Part shown: one piece after another, positions 12,690 to 19,753 of the stretch
Numbering within the stretch: the stretch's first letter is position 1
How the letters are laid out: each line of letters starts with the position of its first letter
DNA from: Clostridiales bacterium UBA1248
Lineage (GTDB): Bacteria; Bacillota; Clostridia; Oscillospirales; CAG-272
DNA length: 22,760 nucleotides
Assembly (NCBI GenBank): GCA_002308615.1
Contig: DBWC01000008.1
Span: 1 to 22,760 of the forward strand
Reading direction: 5' to 3'
Translations under genes and position numbers: made by a program
Notes under the pieces: generated by a model
Databases searched by the model: none
Told to the model about the DNA's origin: nothing
Seen by the model: only the letters and a program-made list of their open reading frames with translations

Positions 12690-14087
12690 TCAGAACGCGG
12701 TTTTCTCCGTAAGATACGCGGTAAGGTCGGCTATCGGTATCCTTATCTGCTCCATCGAGTCGCGCTCGCGCACGGTGACGCACTTGTCTTCAAGCGAGTC
12801 AAAATCAAACGTTACGCAGAACGGCGTGCCTATCTCGTCCTCGCGGCGATAGCGCTTGCCTATTGAACCGGCGTCGTCGTAATCCACGCAGAAGTGCTTG
12901 GAAAGCTCCGCGTGTATCTCCTCCGCCTGCTCGGAAAGCTTCTTTGAAAGCGGCAGGATCGCGGCTTTGAACGGCGCAAGAGCGGGACTCAGGTGCATTA
13001 CCACGCGGCTGTCTCCGCCTTCAAGCTCTTCCTCGTCATACGCGTCGCAGAGGACTGACAAGACCGTTCTTTCAACGCCGAGCGACGGCTCTATGACGTA
13101 CGGCAGATATCTTTCGTTAGTTTCCGCGTCAAAGTACGTTAAGTCCTTGCCGGAGACGTTCTGGTGATTAGTCAGATCGTAATTTGTTCTGTCCGCAAGA
13201 CCCCACAGCTCGCCCCAGCCGAACGGGAACAGGAATTCAAAGTCCGTCGTAGCTTTGGAATAGAAGCAGAGCTCCTCCGGGTCGTGATCGCGCAGACGGA
13301 TGTTCTCATCCTTCAAACCTATGGAGAGCAGCCATTCGTGGCAGAAATTGCGCCAGTAGTTGAACCAGTCGAGATCCGTGCCGGGCTTGCAGAAGAATTC
13401 AAGCTCCATCTGCTCAAATTCTCTTACTCTGAATATGAAGTTGCCGGGAGTTATCTCGTTTCTGAAGGACTTGCCTATCTGACCGATACCGAAAGGCACT
13501 TTCTTTCTTGTCGTGCGCTGTACGTTTACAAAGTTTGTGAATATGCCCTGCGCTGTTTCCGGACGCAGATAAACGGTGTTCTTCGCGTCCTCGGTAACGC
13601 CCTGGAACGTTTTGAACATAAGGTTGAACTGGCGGATATCAGTGAAATTGTGCTTGCCGCAGGACGGGCACGGGATATTGTTGTCCTCTACGAACTGCTT
13701 CATCTCCGCCTGAGAAAACGCGTCTATCGGTTTTTCAAGCGTGATCCCCTGCTGTCCGCAGTAATCCTCTATGAGCTTGTCCGCTCTGAATCTCTCATGG
13801 CATTCGCGGCAGTCCATCAAAGGATCGGAAAATCCGGCTAAGTGACCGGAGGCGACCCACGTCTGCGGATTCATGAGTATCGCCGCGTCGAGCCCTACGT
13901 TGTATTTCGATTCCTGTACGAACTTTTTCCACCACGCTTTTTTGACGTTGTTCTTCAGCTCAACGCCCAAAGGGCCGTAATCCCACGTGTTTGCAAGTCC
14001 GCCGTATATCTCGGAGCCGGCGTATATAAAGCCTCTGTTTTTGCAGAGCGCAACGATCTTATCCATTGTTTTTTCGGTGTTTTTCAT
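12690..14087 (-). CDS. glyQS: Glycyl-tRNA synthetase, single-chain (alpha2) class II type
   Basis: 465 residues; attaches glycine to tRNA-Gly in the cytoplasm. The N-terminal signature FIYAGSEIYGGLANTWDYGP (20-39) is diagnostic of the homodimeric eukaryote/archaea-like type found in many Gram-positives. An insertion carries CRECHERF (Cys93, Cys96) and CPSCGKHNF (Cys140, Cys143), a probable zinc site. Motif 2 is GKSFRNEITP (Arg209-Glu211) followed by REFEQMELEFF, and motif 3 is EPSLGVERTVL (333-343). The C-terminal anticodon-binding domain ends at Phe465. Length is typical. GAGAGGAAAG precedes ATG 14087. It starts 15 bases after the LCP gene and is coupled to the 113-residue gene behind it. 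There is no room for, and no sign of, a T-box leader, so regulation must come from upstream. Confidence 0.95.
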   Translation of the reverse strand: MKNTEKTMDKIVALCKNRGFIYAGSEIYGGLANTWDYGPLGVELKNNVKKAWWKKFVQESKYNVGLDAAILMNPQTWVASGHLAGFSDPLMDCRECHERFRADKLIEDYCGQQGITLEKPIDAFSQAEMKQFVEDNNIPCPSCGKHNFTDIRQFNLMFKTFQGVTEDAKNTVYLRPETAQGIFTNFVNVQRTTRKKVPFGIGQIGKSFRNEITPGNFIFRVREFEQMELEFFCKPGTDLDWFNYWRNFCHEWLLSIGLKDENIRLRDHDPEELCFYSKATTDFEFLFPFGWGELWGLADRTNYDLTNHQNVSGKDLTYFDAETNERYLPYVIEPSLGVERTVLSVLCDAYDEEELEGGDSRVVMHLSPALAPFKAAILPLSKKLSEQAEEIHAELSKHFCVDYDDAGSIGKRYRREDEIGTPFCVTFDFDSLEDKCVTVRERDSMEQIRIPIADLTAYLTEKTAF

Positions 14088-14102
14088 AATGCTTTCCTCT
14101 CA

Positions 14103-15236
14103 TCAGCGGTTTTTATATTTTTCGTACGCGGTGTACGTGGAGTTTCTTGAGAATGTAGCTCTCTCGTCCTCGCCCGTTCCGGTTATCGTGCACGGGAACA
14201 CCACAGTCGATTTTTCGTATCTTGAATATGAAAGAATGGTCTTTGCAAAGTCCTCGAAATCAGACGGCGTCATATTCGATTCAGCCGCGTCCGACGAGCT
14301 TATCAGCGAGAAAACGGCTGACAGCGCGGCGTGGTTGTCTTCTTTCAGCGCCGATTCAAAGAATGCGCGGAAGAAGGTGTTTATCGTTTCGCGTCTGCCT
14401 ACGAAGCCGTGGGCGTACACGTTATAACGAAGCACCCAGGACGCCTGCTCGCCGTTAAGCGTCTGTATACCCTTTGAAAGATTTATGGTAAACGCTTTGC
14501 CGGCCGGGATCATTACGGGGTTGCCCTCGCTGTCAAGCACGGGCTCGTCGTTTATAACAAGAGGTATCGGGTCGCGCGACGCGCCCTCCGCCACTATCCT
14601 CTCCTCCTCGTCAACGTAATACATATCAACGGGAACGTCGTATTTCACACCGCCAAGACGGTTTACGATATCCTTGAAGAGGCTTATGCGGCAGCAGATG
14701 TAGTAATCTATGTTTATGCCTATTATACCGGAAACGAGCTCCGTGAAGTAAGACGCGTTTTTCCTTTCAAGCACGTCGCACAGTTCCATCTGTATGCCGG
14801 AGGCGCTGACCATAAGATTCGTCGGTATCGCGGAAAGCATTATAACGCCGGTCTCCGCGTTGTATCTTACCACCATGACGACGTCCGCCTTGTAGTGGCG
14901 CTGATGAGTCGACAGCTGTTCAATATCCGCGGTATTCTGTACGGATACGCGGTAATCGGAAAAGACGTCCGGCTGATAATCGGAGCCTATAAGCAGCATC
15001 GTAAAGCTCTTATGATCCGGGAACACCGCGCCGCTGCTTATTATGCCTTTCTGCGGATCGGGTACATCGGGAGCGACGTACTGCACCGCTTCCGTATCCT
15101 CCGGCTCCTCGATACCCGGAGTAAAAAATCCGTCCGCCAGCGATTTTATCTGAGGCATGAAAAGATACCCGATAAGACCGAATATAAGTATAGCCACGGC
15201 AAACGCTATAAAAAAGCTTTTTACACTTGCTAACAT
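14103..15236 (-). CDS. LytR-CpsA-Psr (LCP) family cell-wall protein, divergent active site
   Basis: 377 residues. A membrane anchor (8-27) is followed by a Pro/Glu-rich linker and an extracellular LCP domain (about 78-295). LCP proteins transfer lipid-linked glycopolymers to peptidoglycan. Family landmarks are FTMLLIGSD (78-86), ADVVMVVRYNAETG (117-130), LGGVKYDVPVDM (194-205) and LNGEQASWVLRYN (260-272) followed by GRRETI. The usual SIPRDT motif, whose Arg and Asp bind the pyrophosphate and metal, is AIPTNLMV here (136-143), so activity or ligand may differ. I chose ATG 15236 with AAGGAG seven bases upstream over a TTG one codon earlier. It is the first gene of the unit that continues into glyQS, 15 bases away. 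Confidence 0.82.
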   Translation of the reverse strand: MLASVKSFFIAFAVAILIFGLIGYLFMPQIKSLADGFFTPGIEEPEDTEAVQYVAPDVPDPQKGIISSGAVFPDHKSFTMLLIGSDYQPDVFSDYRVSVQNTADIEQLSTHQRHYKADVVMVVRYNAETGVIMLSAIPTNLMVSASGIQMELCDVLERKNASYFTELVSGIIGINIDYYICCRISLFKDIVNRLGGVKYDVPVDMYYVDEEERIVAEGASRDPIPLVINDEPVLDSEGNPVMIPAGKAFTINLSKGIQTLNGEQASWVLRYNVYAHGFVGRRETINTFFRAFFESALKEDNHAALSAVFSLISSSDAAESNMTPSDFEDFAKTILSYSRYEKSTVVFPCTITGTGEDERATFSRNSTYTAYEKYKNR

Positions 15237-15321
15237 CAAAATTCTCCTTCCCTTAAGTCAAAGGCAAAAAATCGTCTTTCTCCCGCAACGAACACGCGGG
15301 CATTCTAACAGATTATCGGTA

Positions 15322-15350
15322 ATTATACAATACCCGAAGAAAAAATACAA
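15322..15350 (-). promoter_or_regulatory. Candidate promoter of the LCP-glyQS unit
   Basis: Minus-strand TTGTAT (15345-15350), 17 bases, then a perfect TATAAT (15322-15327), in an AT-rich region that also holds the inverted repeat TTATAAA/TTTATAA at 15381-15395. The leader of roughly 80 bases could form a CCCGC/GCGGG hairpin at 15282-15300. Confidence 0.5.
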
Positions 15351-15424
15351 TACGTTATTATTATAAATTGGATAAACAAATTATAAATTTTATAATAAAA
15401 CGGCGGACAAATAAAAAGCCCGGT

Positions 15425-15454
15425 AAAAAAAAGCTCCCCCGCGGAAGGGGGAGC
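15425..15454 (-). terminator. Intrinsic terminator of the Na/Pi cotransporter gene
   Basis: On the minus strand GCTCCCCC, a six-base loop and GGGGGAGC (15433-15454) are followed by eight T (15425-15432), 13 bases after the stop at 15468. Textbook rho-independent form. Confidence 0.9.
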
Positions 15455-15467
15455 GCAGCGGACAGGC

Positions 15468-17216
15468 TTATATCTTATAGCGTTCCGCGTAGTCTTCAAA
15501 CTGTTTTTCAAATTCAGCGGAGCGCTTGTTTTTAATGCGGTTGAGGTATTTATGCGTATCGAATTCATCCGCTTCAAGCTCTATCATGGCGGCGGCGATG
15601 TTTGAGCAGTGGTCGGAAACTCGCTCGTAATTCGTCAGCAGGTCGTTTAAAACGAAGCCCGGAACTATCGTACATTCGCCGGCCTGGAGCCTTTCTATGT
15701 GATGCGATTTTATTTTATCGCACAGATCGTCGATGACCTCTTCAAGCGGCTCGACCTTTTTCGCGGATTCCACGTCGCCCGCGATGAACGCGTTTACGGC
15801 TATGCTCACTATTTCGTTCACCGCTGACGTAATGACGTTCATTTCCTCCTGAGCGCCGCCCGAGAAAACGAGTTTTTTCTCCTTTTTTTCCTTTGCGCTC
15901 TCCGCTATATTGAGAGCGTGGTCGGAGATGCGTTCAAAATCCGATAACGTATGCAGAAATACGGAAATGTCCTTGTTTTGCTGCTCTGTGAGCTCGCGTC
16001 CGGTGAGCTTTACGAGATACGTTCCGAGACCGTCCTCGTACTTGTCCACGCTCGATTCAAGCTTTGAGACCTGATCGAACGCCTCTTCCCTGTATTCGTT
16101 CAAAAGCTCCGTTGCGATTTTGAGAGCCTTGTACGATCTCTGCGCCATCTCCTTTATCGCGCTTCTGCTCTGATCAACGGCGAGAGCCGGGTGGGAAATA
16201 AACATCTCCTCAAACAGAGGAGCGTCGTCCTCATCCTCCTTCTTCTTTTTGACAAGCGCGGTAATGAGCTTTTCTATGAGGTTTGTAAACGGCAGCAGGA
16301 TCACGACCATCGCAAGTCTTATTACGCTGTTCAGCGCCGCGATGATGAAAGGATCTGACGAGCCGTTCAAAAACTCGAATTTGAATATTGCGTTTGATAT
16401 ATAGAATATCGTCGCGCAGACAGCCGCGCTGAGCGTCGTGGATATCGGATAAATAAGAGACGCGCGCTTGCCGTTGACCGTGGCGCCGAGAGCCGACAAA
16501 AGCACCGGCACGGACGCGCCGACCGTGATGCCGAGCAGAAGAGGCACCGCCGCGCCTACGCTTATCGTTCCGGATACTGACAGAGCCTGTACGATACCGA
16601 CTGCGGCTGAAGCCGACTGCAAAACCGCCGTGACGACTATGCCTATGAGAACGCCTAAAACGGGATTTGAAAGCGACGTCAGCATGCTTCTGAAGCCGTC
16701 AGATTCACCGAGAGAGGAAACGGCGGAGCTCATCGCGCTCATACCGAACATCAAAACTGCAAAGCCCATCATGATGCTTCCGGCTTTTTTGACTGTCTTG
16801 TTTTTGACGAACATGCAAAGTATTATGCCTATCGCCGCGACAATGCCTGTCAGCACCGCGGAGGACAGATATTTTCCGACGCCGGAGGATCCGCCTATAT
16901 AGTTTAAGCAGATGATCCAGCCGGTAATGCTCGTACCGAGTATGGCGCCTAAAATAACGCTTACCGCCTGTCTCAGCTTCATCATGCCGGAATTGACAAA
17001 ACCGACCACCATAACCGACGTCGCGCACGACGACTGTATGACAGCCGTTACGCCCGTGCCGAGAAGCACTCCCTTAAGAGTCGTGTTCGAGAGACGGTAA
17101 AGTATCAGCTCCAGCTTGTTGCCGGCGACGCTTTTAAGGCCGTCTCCCATCAGCTTCATGCCGAAGAGGAACAGGGCTATACCGCCGAGCAGATTTATCA
17201 CGGTCAAAAGATCCAT
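15468..17216 (-). CDS. Na+/phosphate cotransporter family protein with C-terminal PhoU-like domain
   Basis: 582 residues. Residues 1-325 contain eight or more membrane segments with the two inverted Na/Pi-cotransporter repeats, each marked by its serine motif: TAVIQSSCATSVMVVGF (about 56-72) and TAVLQSASAAVGIVQAL (about 196-212). A charged stretch (KKKKEDEDD) leads to a cytoplasmic PhoU-like helical domain (about 345-555), including FLHTLSDFERISDHALNIAE and LLTNYERVSDHCSNIAAAM. It probably moves phosphate or a related anion with sodium, regulated through the PhoU part; direction and substrate are not certain for this bacterial group. AAAGGACG precedes ATG 17216. It appears monocistronic with its own terminator; I found no convincing promoter in the 105 bases upstream. 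Confidence 0.9.
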   Translation of the reverse strand: MDLLTVINLLGGIALFLFGMKLMGDGLKSVAGNKLELILYRLSNTTLKGVLLGTGVTAVIQSSCATSVMVVGFVNSGMMKLRQAVSVILGAILGTSITGWIICLNYIGGSSGVGKYLSSAVLTGIVAAIGIILCMFVKNKTVKKAGSIMMGFAVLMFGMSAMSSAVSSLGESDGFRSMLTSLSNPVLGVLIGIVVTAVLQSASAAVGIVQALSVSGTISVGAAVPLLLGITVGASVPVLLSALGATVNGKRASLIYPISTTLSAAVCATIFYISNAIFKFEFLNGSSDPFIIAALNSVIRLAMVVILLPFTNLIEKLITALVKKKKEDEDDAPLFEEMFISHPALAVDQSRSAIKEMAQRSYKALKIATELLNEYREEAFDQVSKLESSVDKYEDGLGTYLVKLTGRELTEQQNKDISVFLHTLSDFERISDHALNIAESAKEKKEKKLVFSGGAQEEMNVITSAVNEIVSIAVNAFIAGDVESAKKVEPLEEVIDDLCDKIKSHHIERLQAGECTIVPGFVLNDLLTNYERVSDHCSNIAAAMIELEADEFDTHKYLNRIKNKRSAEFEKQFEDYAERYKI

Positions 17217-17320
17217 ATTACGTCCTTTTAAAAAATTATTCAGATATATTTTGACTTAAAAAAATTAAAATGGAAACACATTTATTGTTAAATTGGCGTT
17301 AACTCTTTATCCTTTGCATA

Positions 17321-17346
17321 AAAAATTCGCCCTTAGGGGCGAATTT
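17321..17346 (-). terminator. Intrinsic terminator of the ferredoxin gene
   Basis: AAATTCGCCC and GGGCGAATTT form a perfect 10-base-pair stem around a four-base loop, with five T following on the minus strand (17321-17325). It begins 10 bases after the ferredoxin stop. Confidence 0.85.
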
Positions 17347-17355
17347 GATTTTGCC

Positions 17356-17529
17356 TTATTCAGCGGGATTGGGAGCTCCTACGGGGCAAACGCCTGCGCA
17401 GGCACCGCATTCGATGCACTTGTCGGCGTCTATAACGTATTTGCCGTCACCCTGGGAAATAGCGGAAACGGGGCACTCAGCCTCGCAAGCGCCGCAGCTC
17501 AGGCATTCGTCGCTTATAATGTATGCCAT
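17356..17529 (-). CDS. 2[4Fe-4S] clostridial-type ferredoxin
   Basis: 57 residues, small and acidic, a cytoplasmic low-potential electron carrier. Both cluster motifs are complete: CLSCGACEAECP (Cys9, 12, 15, 19) and CIECGACAGVCP (Cys38, 41, 44, 48). The start MAYIISDEC is typical of the family, as is the length of about 55-60. GGAGGT lies before ATG 17529, a near-consensus promoter sits at 17561-17589, and a clean terminator follows, so it is a strongly expressed single-gene unit. The longer plus-strand open frames across the same bases are shadows. It probably serves fermentation enzymes such as pyruvate:ferredoxin oxidoreductase or hydrogenase; partners are not in this window. Confidence 0.95.
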   Translation of the reverse strand: MAYIISDECLSCGACEAECPVSAISQGDGKYVIDADKCIECGACAGVCPVGAPNPAE

Positions 17530-17560
17530 AATAATACCTCCATATGTTTTATTCGCTTAC

Positions 17561-17589
17561 AGTATATCACAAAAATTCGGTTTTGTCAA
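17561..17589 (-). promoter_or_regulatory. Promoter of the ferredoxin gene
   Basis: Minus-strand TTGACA (17584-17589), 17 bases, then TATACT (17561-17566), with GGAGGTATTATT before the start codon. It occupies the gap after the foldase gene's stop at 17614. Confidence 0.8.
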
Positions 17590-17613
17590 ACGTTTTTATG
17601 AAATTTAGGTAAA

Positions 17614-18636
17614 TTATTTTAGCGTCGCGGGAGTATACGTATAATAACTGTCGTCATATACGACCGTTTGGTTGTTTACGATCTTCTTCAGCATTTCCTC
17701 AAGCATATGCGACTGATAAAAGGATACGAAGCTGCCGTTCAGATTCTCTTTTATATATTCCTCATCCTTTGGAAGACGCTTTACTATGTGATAGCCGTAC
17801 GGAGCGGATATGACCTCGCTGATCTGCCCCTCTTCAAGCGCAAACGCGGTATCCGACAGTATCTGAGATATGTCTCCCTCCGCTATATAATAGCCGACGT
17901 CCGAGTGGTTGGTCTGATCGTCCTCGCTGTATTTTTCCTTCAGCTCTTCGAAGTCCGCGCCTGCTGCAAGCTTTTCGTAAAGCTCTTTTATAAACGTCCC
18001 GTTTTCGTTTTTGTCGTCGCCTTCATCGTTTAATATGAGAATGTGATCGCATCTTATAACGTAATTGTCTATGTATCTTTGTATAAGCGCCGGATCGTCG
18101 GATATTTTCGGACCGGACTCGCTGTCCGTAAGATATTTTAAGAGCTTGTCCTCAAGGCTCGAAAGCTCTTCTATACGTCTGTACGTATCCTCGGTCAGAT
18201 AGTTGCTGTCAAGCGCTTTGTAAAAATCACCGTCGCTCGCGTACTGCAGGCGGTCAGACATTATCGTCTGCTCTATCTGCTTTTTTTCGCTGTCGGTAAG
18301 CTCGATATTATACTGCTTTGCAAGCTCCGCCACGGCGCAGCTGCGGCGTATATATCTCAGCACCTCCGCGCGTATTTCTTCCGTATAATCGTTATCTTCC
18401 CAGAAGCTGTCGTCGTCCGCGTCGTACTTGTATTTCACGGCGGCGAAATAGTATCTGTAAAACGCGTAACTGACCTCTTCTCCGTTTATGAAAAGCGGCG
18501 AGGGTATGCCGGTCACGTCGACCGGGACGTATTCCTCCGTTTCGGTCTGTGTTTCAGTTACGGTCTCGTTTCCGCCGCAGGACAAAAGCGAGATACCGAC
18601 CGATATAAGCAAAAGCGCGCATATAAGTTTTTTCAT
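17614..18636 (-). CDS. PrsA/SurA-like foldase lipoprotein with parvulin-type prolyl isomerase domain
   Basis: 340 residues. A lipoprotein signal (LLSC, Cys20) is followed by a Thr/Glu-rich linker, a SurA-N-like helical chaperone region (about 48-180) and a parvulin domain (about 194-288). The latter starts IRCDHILI and shows ADFEELKEKYSEDD, SDVGYYIAEG and SAPYGYHIVKRL, the usual strand and His positions. It should be anchored outside the membrane and assist folding of exported proteins. Its ATG overlaps the stop of the 68-residue membrane-protein gene by four bases (ATGA), so the two are translationally coupled. No terminator is evident after the stop; the ferredoxin promoter follows directly. 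Confidence 0.87.
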   Translation of the reverse strand: MKKLICALLLISVGISLLSCGGNETVTETQTETEEYVPVDVTGIPSPLFINGEEVSYAFYRYYFAAVKYKYDADDDSFWEDNDYTEEIRAEVLRYIRRSCAVAELAKQYNIELTDSEKKQIEQTIMSDRLQYASDGDFYKALDSNYLTEDTYRRIEELSSLEDKLLKYLTDSESGPKISDDPALIQRYIDNYVIRCDHILILNDEGDDKNENGTFIKELYEKLAAGADFEELKEKYSEDDQTNHSDVGYYIAEGDISQILSDTAFALEEGQISEVISAPYGYHIVKRLPKDEEYIKENLNGSFVSFYQSHMLEEMLKKIVNNQTVVYDDSYYTYTPATLK

Positions 18637-18839
18637 ATGATTTCCTCCGAATAAAGCGTATATACCGACGTCTGTTCCGTTTCGTTTTTTACCCGTTCCG
18701 CATACTCCCCGGCTTTGATGCCTAAAAATATGAACGCGGCAAATAAAAGCAGCAAAACGCCGAAAACAATGAACCAGACCGCCGACGGGCGTTTTATTCC
18801 GTTTGATTTTTTATTTGGTCTATACCGTTTGCGTTTCAT
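18633..18839 (-). CDS. Small single-pass membrane protein of unknown function
   Basis: 68 residues: a strongly basic N-terminus (MKRKRYRPNKKSNGIKRP), one membrane helix (about 20-42, VWFIVFGVLLLLFAAFIFLG) and a short polar tail. The positive-inside rule puts the N-terminus in the cytoplasm. CGGAGC precedes the start. Its stop overlaps the start of the foldase gene (ATGA), so it may help membrane or secretion functions alongside it. I recognise no family; the size and layout resemble small divisome or secretion-associated proteins, but that is only analogy. Confidence 0.7.
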   Translation of the reverse strand: MKRKRYRPNKKSNGIKRPSAVWFIVFGVLLLLFAAFIFLGIKAGEYAERVKNETEQTSVYTLYSEEII

Positions 18840-18878
18840 AAAAGCTCCGAAAATTTACAATTACGGGTAAACAACCGC

Positions 18879-18905
18879 TTGAAATTGCTTTTGATTTGTG
18901 ATAAT
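18879..18905 (+). promoter_or_regulatory. Candidate extended -10 promoter of the 270-residue membrane-protein gene
   Basis: TTGAAA (18879-18884), a short 15-base spacer and TGTGATAAT (18897-18905), where the TG one base before -10 compensates for the poor spacing. GGAGGTGCG and ATG 18932 follow. Confidence 0.45.
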
Positions 18906-18931
18906 CTTAATAAAAATGACGGAGGTGCGTT

Positions 18932-19744
18932 ATGGCTGAGGAATATACAGATTACGAGGGGATGCAGGCAAATTCCCACAAAGTTTTGAAAACCGTTTTG
19001 AAAATAATTCTCATAGCGCTGATATTATTCGTATTCGGCGCGATCCTGATACGCTCCTGTATGAGAAAGCCGCAGAAGCATATACTCTATTCCGACGCGC
19101 TGAAGACCGTACTTTCCGAGGACGGCGACGTTGATATATATTATCAGACTCCGTACGATTCCATAAACAGAAACGACGCGGGAACCTTCCAGTTTTCGAT
19201 AAGCGACTGTTACTATATCCCCAAAACGCGTCAGCTGCAGGTCACCGTCAGATACAATTTGGCAGTGCTTGAAGACGCAAAGGAGAAATATTCGCTCAAA
19301 GAAACGCCGAAGGACGACTGCTTTGACTATTCTCTTCTTTTCGAGGACGGCGAGCGTATAACCGATTACAGCTATTCGTCGTATATAAGCGGCAGATACC
19401 GCTTCATTTACCTGCTTTTTGACAACGTGGACCTCGACGAATATACGCTCGTTCATTACGATCCGTCGGACGCCGCCGTTACCGATTCAAGCGGTAAGAT
19501 AATAGCGCACGAGACAGACAGCAACGGCAAGAATATCCTCTACGAAACGGATGAGAACGGCAACGCAAAGGTCTATACGCGCACGTTCGTAAGCCTTGAA
19601 ACGTATTATACAGACGACGTTGACTATACGAAACAGCCGCTTTCCTCTCTTCTCGTCTTCAACCGGATGTATAACTTTGAAAGAGTCAATAATTACAATA
19701 AACTCATAGATTTTGACGGCAAATTCCCGATTTTTAAATCTTAA
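18932..19744 (+). CDS. Single-pass membrane protein of unknown function with three 11-residue repeats
   Basis: 270 residues. A cytoplasmic acidic start precedes one membrane helix (about 22-42, ending LIRSCMRKPQ), then a large extracellular part that is beta-rich and full of Tyr and Asp. Within it, residues 183-215 are three tandem 11-residue units (VTDSSGKIIAH, ETDSNGKNILY, ETDENGNAKVY) of pattern TDxxGxxxxx(H/Y), recalling the DxxG turns of YD/Rhs-type repeats. I recognise no overall family and see no enzymatic motif. GGAGGT sets the start. It stands alone between divergent and convergent neighbours; no terminator is clear in the nine bases before the DUF2079 gene ends. Possibly an envelope protein. 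Confidence 0.75.
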   Translation: MAEEYTDYEGMQANSHKVLKTVLKIILIALILFVFGAILIRSCMRKPQKHILYSDALKTVLSEDGDVDIYYQTPYDSINRNDAGTFQFSISDCYYIPKTRQLQVTVRYNLAVLEDAKEKYSLKETPKDDCFDYSLLFEDGERITDYSYSSYISGRYRFIYLLFDNVDLDEYTLVHYDPSDAAVTDSSGKIIAHETDSNGKNILYETDENGNAKVYTRTFVSLETYYTDDVDYTKQPLSSLLVFNRMYNFERVNNYNKLIDFDGKFPIFKS

Positions 19745-19753
19745 TTTTACGCC

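Noticed and set aside
13164..13841. Open frame of 225 codons on the plus strand
   Set aside because: Antisense to glycyl-tRNA synthetase, which is unambiguous; shadow frame.
14088..14102. T-box or other leader upstream of glycyl-tRNA synthetase
   Set aside because: Only 15 bases separate it from the LCP gene, too short for any such leader, and no T-box motif was seen upstream of the LCP gene either.
17293..17608. Two plus-strand open frames of about 90-100 codons
   Set aside because: They cover the ferredoxin gene in antisense. The minus strand has complete cluster motifs, ribosome site, promoter and terminator.
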